Assembly (NCBI GenBank): GCA_009778835.1
Contig: WRFK01000027.1
Coordinates: 1 to 11,881, forward strand
Direction: 5' to 3'
DNA from: Spirochaetaceae bacterium
GTDB taxonomy: Bacteria; Spirochaetota; Spirochaetia; CADAEX01
Length of the DNA: 11,881 nucleotides
Shown: positions 8,092-11,881 of the stretch, in pieces
Numbering within the stretch: position 1 is the first letter of the stretch
How the letters are laid out: the number at the start of each line of letters is the position of its first letter
Made by a program: the position numbers and the translations under genes
The notes under the pieces: model-generated
The model's database searches: none
What the model saw: the letters and a program-made list of their open reading frames with translations, nothing else
What the model was told of the DNA's origin: nothing

Positions 8092-9943
8092 CCAAATCTA
8101 CCTTATTCATATCAGGCGGTATAATACCAAGAAGTGATCGTACATCTGCCATTGATTTTGGACCTTGTACGCCTGCTCCAGGTATATCCTGTGCCTTGGG
8201 AATATTTACTACTCCAAACATGCGGAGGGGTTTTTCTTTTCCTTTTACAGTAACAGACGGCATTTCTTCTACAATAACATGATCTTTTATAAGATTATAT
8301 GTGTTTTCTGTTATAAGAATATCTGTTCCCAAAGGTTTATTTAAAGATTCGGTACGGGAAGCAAGGTTAACGGCATCGCCGATAACTGTATATTCCATTC
8401 TTTCATTTGAACCAATCTGACCTGCAACAACTTTTCCTGTATTAATACCGCAACCGATTTTAATAATAGGCTTTTTATCTCCACCCCTTCCTACATTGAA
8501 TTCAATAAGAGAAGTTCTCATCATCATTGCAGCGCGCACACAATTAAGGGCATCCTGGGCAGGGCTGCCTGCAGATATGGGGGCTCCCCATACACCCATA
8601 ATAGCATCGCCAATAAATTTATCTACAACCCCACTTGTTTTATTTACACAATCAACCATTCTTGTCATATATTGATTCAAAAATTCAACAACTTCATCTG
8701 GTTCAAGTTTTTCTGAAATAGCAGTAAATGATCGTATATCCGAGAAGAAAACTGTAACTTCTTTTGTTTCTCCTCCAAGAGTTAACTCCCCTTTCATTGC
8801 TTTTTCTGCAATATCTTTATTAATAAATCTTCCGAAAGTATCTTTTAGGCGTTCACGTTCCGCAAGGCCTTTACCCATCTGCACAAAGCTTTGCGTTAAA
8901 AGTCCAAGTTCATCTCTTGTGGTTGGCTTAAGATCAATTTCAAATTCACCCTGTTCGATTTTTCCTGCTGCTGTTACAAGGCTCTTAACAGGAGAAGTAA
9001 TTGTTTTTGAGAAAAACCAGATAAACAGTATAGAGGCAAAAAGAACTGCTGCTGTAAGAAAAATATTTCGCCTTGTTGTTGCAACAATTCCTTCAAAAAC
9101 AACATCATACTGAACATTTGTTACAATTGCCGCATTAGCTACAGCAATTTTATGATATGCGCTGAAATATCTTGTACCATCATCATCTTTATATAGAAAC
9201 TGACTGTTTTTTACAGTGCTTTCCTGTATTGTCTTTATTATTGGTAAATTTGACATATTTACCCCGGCGCGAACCAGTTCAATATCCGCATGCACCAATA
9301 AATCGCCATTGTTGTTTATTATAAAACTGGAATTGACTCCCGTAGCGCAAGATTCTGTAAGGCTCTCTGAAGAGAAAAGGATAATAACCGACTGCGAAAG
9401 CCCCCCTTCCTGCCACGGATAGAGCATTGCTATCATTTGTATCCCAAATGAGGGAGTTGCATTCAGAAGAATAGGTTCTCCTGCATTTGAGCGGCGAATC
9501 GCTTCATTTTCAGCTTTTATAAAAACAGGAACAAGACCTGGATCAACTTCATTTGAAAGGAAAAAACGGTTATTTATTAACTCCATAGACCCTGGAATAA
9601 TAATAGCTGCTATATCTTGGTTTACCTCAAAGAAAAAGCCGGTAGCTTGCCTGGCAACAGGACCAGAAGCCCCTGCTGCATTCAAAAGGTCAAGTATAAG
9701 AAAAACATTGGAACGAACAGAATTAAGCCTGTTCTCAACTTCTGTAGCTGTTATTTTGCTTATATTTAAATTATTATATTCTGCTGTAATTCTTACATCA
9801 GAACTAACCATAAGGGAAACAATAATAGTAATAGCGCCCAGCGATACAAGCAATAGAATAGTTATGATAGCAACAAGCTTTAGGCCTATAGGGTATTTTA
9901 CTTTTGCTACCGCAGTTTTAGATTCTTTTGATTCTTTTGACAC
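8054..9943 (-). CDS. Membrane class III adenylate cyclase with periplasmic sensor and HAMP domain
   Basis: This 629-residue protein is predicted to convert ATP to cAMP in response to an envelope signal. TM1 is at about 20-47 and TM2 at about 293-312. Between them lies a sensor of about 245 residues resembling Cache-type periplasmic domains. A HAMP linker (about 310-362, starting SKTITSPVKSL) precedes the class III catalytic domain (393-580). Metal-binding aspartates are D402 (FFSDIRSFT) and D446 (DKFIGDAIMG). Adenine-selecting positions are K442 and T519 (MEYTVIGD). Transition-state residues are N526 and R530 (DAVNLASR). Lys plus Thr is the class IIIb combination and argues against guanylate cyclase activity. 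The start is GTG at 9943-9941, supported by GGAG at 9950-9953 with 6-nt spacing. A 9-nt repeat at the start encodes KESKES. The C-terminal tail (580-629) has no recognised domain. It is the first gene of a three-gene operon. Confidence 0.92.
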   Translation of the reverse strand: MSKESKESKTAVAKVKYPIGLKLVAIITILLLVSLGAITIIVSLMVSSDVRITAEYNNLNISKITATEVENRLNSVRSNVFLILDLLNAAGASGPVARQATGFFFEVNQDIAAIIIPGSMELINNRFFLSNEVDPGLVPVFIKAENEAIRRSNAGEPILLNATPSFGIQMIAMLYPWQEGGLSQSVIILFSSESLTESCATGVNSSFIINNNGDLLVHADIELVRAGVNMSNLPIIKTIQESTVKNSQFLYKDDDGTRYFSAYHKIAVANAAIVTNVQYDVVFEGIVATTRRNIFLTAAVLFASILFIWFFSKTITSPVKSLVTAAGKIEQGEFEIDLKPTTRDELGLLTQSFVQMGKGLAERERLKDTFGRFINKDIAEKAMKGELTLGGETKEVTVFFSDIRSFTAISEKLEPDEVVEFLNQYMTRMVDCVNKTSGVVDKFIGDAIMGVWGAPISAGSPAQDALNCVRAAMMMRTSLIEFNVGRGGDKKPIIKIGCGINTGKVVAGQIGSNERMEYTVIGDAVNLASRTESLNKPLGTDILITENTYNLIKDHVIVEEMPSVTVKGKEKPLRMFGVVNIPKAQDIPGAGVQGPKSMADVRSLLGIIPPDMNKVDLDGEEKKYKIQGN

Positions 9944-10088
9944 GTTTTTCTCCGCAATTATACGCTAATAAAATAGCTTTAAAATAGCCATAACTATTAT
10001 TAAAGCAAGCACACAAACTTATAAAACCCATCTTCCATTTAATGGTTGCTTAAAAACAACTTTTTATATGGAAAACACATAATAGCAT

Positions 10089-10117
10089 ATTATACATAAC
10101 TAATATTGCTTTTGCAA
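10089..10117 (-). promoter_or_regulatory. Candidate sigma70 promoter for the cyclase operon
   Basis: On the minus strand, TTGCAA (10117-10112) lies 17 nt from a perfect TATAAT (10094-10089). The -35 matches TTGACA at four of six positions. Transcription would start near 10082, giving a leader of about 139 nt before the GTG start at 9943. A second TATAAT sits at 9962-9957, but a start there would fall on the ribosome binding site, so it is a poor candidate. No riboswitch was recognised in the leader. Confidence 0.45.
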
Positions 10118-10122
10118 TATTA
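10101..10122. repeat. Perfect 9-bp inverted repeat within the cyclase-operon promoter
   Basis: TAATATTGC at 10101-10109 and GCAATATTA at 10114-10122 form a perfect palindrome around a TTTT loop. It covers most of the spacer and the whole -35 hexamer of the candidate promoter. On the plus strand it is followed by a T-rich run (10124-10131) and could read as a weak terminator, but no plus-strand gene upstream would need one. An operator is the more natural reading. Confidence 0.6.
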
Positions 10123-10140
10123 ATTTTTCTTAATAAAAAA

Positions 10141-10440
10141 TTTACCGCAACCTCCGTCACTCCATTACAAAAAAAAACACCAATCATATCACGCCATCAA
10201 TGCGTCACCGGAAGGCTGCTGTTTTGTGTTGCAAACTCAACAGCTTAAAACAAGGCTCGCGCTCCACAGGAAGCTTCCCTTCGGCTTCTCCAGACGCAGA
10301 AGGCCTCCTTTGGCTGTTATAAAACAGCTGGGATTCGTACCCATGCCTTATATTGTTCCTGTTTTACCAGAGCTTTCTTTTGCAGAAGTCCTTGTTTTTT
10401 ATTCATAATAACTCCATTAAATCGCTATTTCCTTCCTTAT
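10141..10440. other. Noncoding stretch with GC-rich, hairpin-forming core
   Basis: I see no convincing gene here. A 60-codon plus-strand frame at 10226-10408 has no ribosome binding site and a composition unlike its neighbours. Bases 10251-10320 are about 59% G+C by my count, against AT-rich flanks. Local inverted repeats include the GGAAGCTTCC palindrome near 10269-10278, CTTCT...AGAAG around an 8-nt loop near 10286-10303, and GCTGTT-ATAA-AACAGC at 10313-10328. The motif AACAGC also pairs with GCTGTT in the segment from about 10215 to 10245. This looks like a structured intergenic repeat or the remains of a mobile element, but I cannot name it. Confidence 0.4.
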
Positions 10441-10452
10441 TTAGTTTTATAC

Positions 10453-10486
10453 GGAGCTATCCGAGAAGTAAATCTTGGACAGCTCC
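10453..10486. repeat. Long imperfect hairpin bounding the GC-rich island
   Basis: GGAGCT (10453-10458) pairs with AGCTCC (10481-10486). After one mismatch the stem continues with TCC/GGA, a G-T wobble and AGA/TCT, closing on a 6-nt loop at 10467-10472. This gives about 13 pairs with one mismatch. There is no T-tract on either side, so it is not a standard terminator. It sits at the left edge of a composition change, so it could be an element end or a structured RNA stem. Confidence 0.55.
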
Positions 10487-10499
10487 ATTACAATTACCT

Positions 10500-10743
10500 T
10501 GACCTACGCGCAGGCCCACATGGGGTTATGGGCAATCCCTGCTTACGGTGCCGGCAACAGCGTGGGCGGAAATGTACTAAGAGTCCATCCGTTATCCATA
10601 GTAAAGCCTAAATCTTGCCAGAAAAGCAAAGTGCCCGGTGCCGTGATCCCTTCGCCATCTAATCCGGTTCTAATAGCCGGTGAAACTCCTTCAGTGTGTG
10701 CGGGCAGAGTAATTAGCTGACAGTATAAAAAAATAGCGGTCAT
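10500..10743 (-). CDS. Doubtful small ORF in a GC-rich island (66 codons)
   Basis: A 66-residue frame starts with ATG at 10743-10741 and stops at 10545-10543. A strong GGAGGT lies at 10752-10747, only 3 nt from the ATG, which is close. The product begins with a short hydrophobic stretch (MTAIFLYCQLITLPA) and contains LLFWQDLGFTMDNGW. I recognise no family. An opposite-strand frame (10475-10720, TTG start, no clear ribosome binding site) is also open over the same bases, as expected of GC-rich DNA, so neither is secure. Bases 10501-10680 are about 54% G+C by my count, well above the surrounding genes. The segment is probably foreign or a decayed gene. The entry runs from 10500 to cover the whole anomalous segment. 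Confidence 0.2.
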
Positions 10744-10755
10744 AAGACCTCCGAA

Positions 10756-10764
10756 TGATATAAT
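10756..10764 (+). promoter_or_regulatory. Extended -10 promoter for the transposase
   Basis: TGATATAAT is a perfect extended -10 (TG, one base, TATAAT), 36 nt before the transposase ATG. No clear -35 is visible; the small palindrome GGTC-ATAA-GACC at 10738-10749 lies where it would be. A ribosome binding site AAGGAG at 10788-10793 follows, with 6-nt spacing to the ATG at 10800. Confidence 0.5.
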
Positions 10765-10799
10765 TATTTGACCAAAAATAAATCATTAAGGAGAATCAA

Positions 10800-11666
10800 A
10801 TGACCACTAATTACACTCTAACACAAAAAGCTGCCAGGCGGAAGCTAAATCTTTTGGAACTGGCAAACGAACTTGGTAATGTAAGTGAGGCTTGCAGACG
10901 CATAGGCTACTCCAGAGAACAATTCTACGAAATTCGCCGCAACTACCAGACCTTCGGTTCAGAAGGTCTTTTGGATAAAGCAAAAGGTCCAAAGAATCCC
11001 CATCCAAACAGAGCAACAGAAGAGCAGGAAAAAGTTGTTCTTGACTACTGTCTTTTATACCCTGTTCATGGGGTACGCAAGGTGAGCCAGCAGCTTATTC
11101 TTCGAGGCAATAATATTGGTATTGGAGCCATCCGGGGTATTTGGCAAAGGAATAACTTACTTTTACAACACCAAATACTGCTTCGTATGGAGCAGCACCA
11201 TAAAAGCAATAATATCGAATTATCAGAAAATCACATTAAACTACTTGAAAAATTTGATTGTGAGTTCCGCGAACGCCATATAAAAGCTGATTTCACGGGA
11301 GAGATGGTAGCTATTGACACATTTACAGTCGGAAGTCTTAAAGGCATTGGCAAAATATATCTTCAAACAGTCGTTGATTGCCATTCGAGATATGTCTTCG
11401 GATACCTTTATACTTCAAAGGTTCCTGTTACTGCTGTTCATGTACTTAATGAAAAAGTTCTGCCTTTTTTTGAGGAATACAATTGTTGTATTATTTCTAT
11501 CCTCAGCGATAACGGAAGCGAATATTGTGGACGGCTTGATAAACATCCTTTTGAATTATTTCTTCAGCTAGAAGATATTGAACACAGAAGAACTCAAGTC
11601 AGAAGACCTCAAAGTAATGGGATCGTTGAGCGCTTGCATAAGACATTATTAATGGTTAGAATTTAA
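10800..11666 (+). pseudogene. IS481-family transposase, 3'-truncated
   Basis: This is a DDE (RNase H-fold) transposase with a start, ribosome binding site and promoter, but only 288 residues; intact members of this family are usually about 340-350. An N-terminal helix-turn-helix occupies about residues 15-60 (NLLELANELGNVSEACRRIG). The integrase core carries all three catalytic acids: D173 (VAIDTFTV), D237 (LSDNGSEYCG) and E277 (PQSNGIVERLHKTLL). Homology stops right after LHKTLL at about base 11651. The family normally continues with a conserved segment and an RPH..L motif; here MVRI and a stop follow, then unrelated repeat DNA. The break is a clean 3' loss, not a visible frameshift, since I find no continuation in other frames. 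The missing tail probably inactivates it. Neither terminal inverted repeat could be assigned; the right one is gone with the tail. Confidence 0.85.
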
Positions 11667-11881
11667 CTTGAGATTTTTAAGAATCCATGGTTAGTTTTTT
11701 ACGTGAGACATCACGGGATTCGAATTGACTCATGTCAATAGCTAAGGTGGATTGCTTCGTCGCCTAATAGCTTTTCACGCATCTGTCATTGCGAGTTCTG
11801 CCACGCATCCGTCATTGCGAGGAGCAAAGCGACGAAGCAATCCACACGTATTGACTAGATTGCTTCGCCCATTGGCTCGCA
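11667..11881. repeat. Cluster of dispersed palindromic repeats at the broken IS end
   Basis: No gene is visible. GTGGATTGCTTCGTCGC at 11747-11763 is the perfect 17-bp inverse of 11829-11845. Between them, CACGCATCTGTCATTGCGAG (11776-11795) recurs at 11802-11821 with one mismatch, a 26-nt period. A further copy of GATTGCTTCG at 11858-11867 leads into GGCTCGCA at the window end, so the array continues beyond it. Smaller palindromes lie to the left: CGTGA-GACA-TCACG at 11702-11715 and ATTGAC-TCAT-GTCAAT at 11724-11739. I recognise the GTCATTGCGAG...GCGACGAAGCAATCC core as a repeat seen in intergenic regions of many unrelated bacteria; I do not assign it a formal name. Confidence 0.8.

Noticed and set aside
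10233..10330. Possible integron attC site (ACTCAAC fits the RYYYAAC core)
   Set aside because: No matching GTTRRRY partner at a suitable distance, and no integrase or cassette gene nearby.
10328..10345. tRNA-like T-arm (GGGATTCGTACCC)
   Set aside because: No acceptor stem, anticodon arm or D-arm could be built around it on either strand.
10226..10408. 60-codon plus-strand ORF
   Set aside because: It has no ribosome binding site, spans hairpin-forming GC-rich sequence, and its Arg/Pro-rich product resembles no family I know.
11702..11715. CRP-like half sites GTGA...TCAC
   Set aside because: The spacing is 4 nt, not 6, and it lies in repeat DNA with no gene downstream.
11747..11881. CRISPR array
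   Set aside because: The repeats are inverted as well as direct, there are only two direct copies with a 6-nt gap, and no cas gene is present.

Overview
The window looks like chromosomal DNA from a spirochaete, most likely Treponema or a close relative. The reasons are the low G+C coding sequence, the efflux genes, the TGS-domain uridine kinase, and above all a minus-strand run of class III cyclase, FecR-domain protein and outer-membrane barrel protein. From memory, and not checked, that run resembles the TP0485-TP0484-TP0483 order of Treponema pallidum. Genus is an inference; no rRNA or other marker gene is present.

Layout. 1-2129 (+): the C-terminal third of an RND efflux permease, overlapped by 4 nt with a TolC-family outer-membrane channel gene. 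2130-2203: a short gap with a perfect 12-bp inverted repeat lying on a candidate extended -10 promoter. 2204-3871 (+): a TGS/SAD/P-loop uridine kinase-like protein. 3872-3995: a convergent gap with a small hairpin and degenerate repeats. 9943-3996 (-): a tightly overlapping three-gene operon, in order membrane-bound class III nucleotide cyclase, FecR-domain protein with seven fibronectin-III-like repeats, and a secreted protein with an N-terminal beta domain, an IPT/TIG-like domain and a C-terminal outer-membrane barrel. A candidate sigma70 promoter with an embedded palindrome lies about 140 nt upstream. 9944-10799: an unusually long intergenic region with structured and GC-rich segments unlike the rest of the window. 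10800-11666 (+): an IS481-family transposase that has lost its last 60 or so residues. 11667-11881: a cluster of inverted and direct copies of a dispersed palindromic repeat.

How the genes work together. The permease and TolC-like channel are two parts of a tripartite efflux pump; the periplasmic adaptor would lie upstream of the window. The cyclase operon is the most interesting part. It encodes an inner-membrane cyclase with a periplasmic sensor, an inner-membrane-anchored periplasmic FecR protein long enough to reach far into the periplasm, and an outer-membrane protein. This is a plausible trans-envelope sensing or scaffolding assembly with cAMP output, but that function is a hypothesis from domain content and operon structure. 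The right end is accessory DNA: transposon wreckage, repeats and foreign-looking GC-rich sequence.
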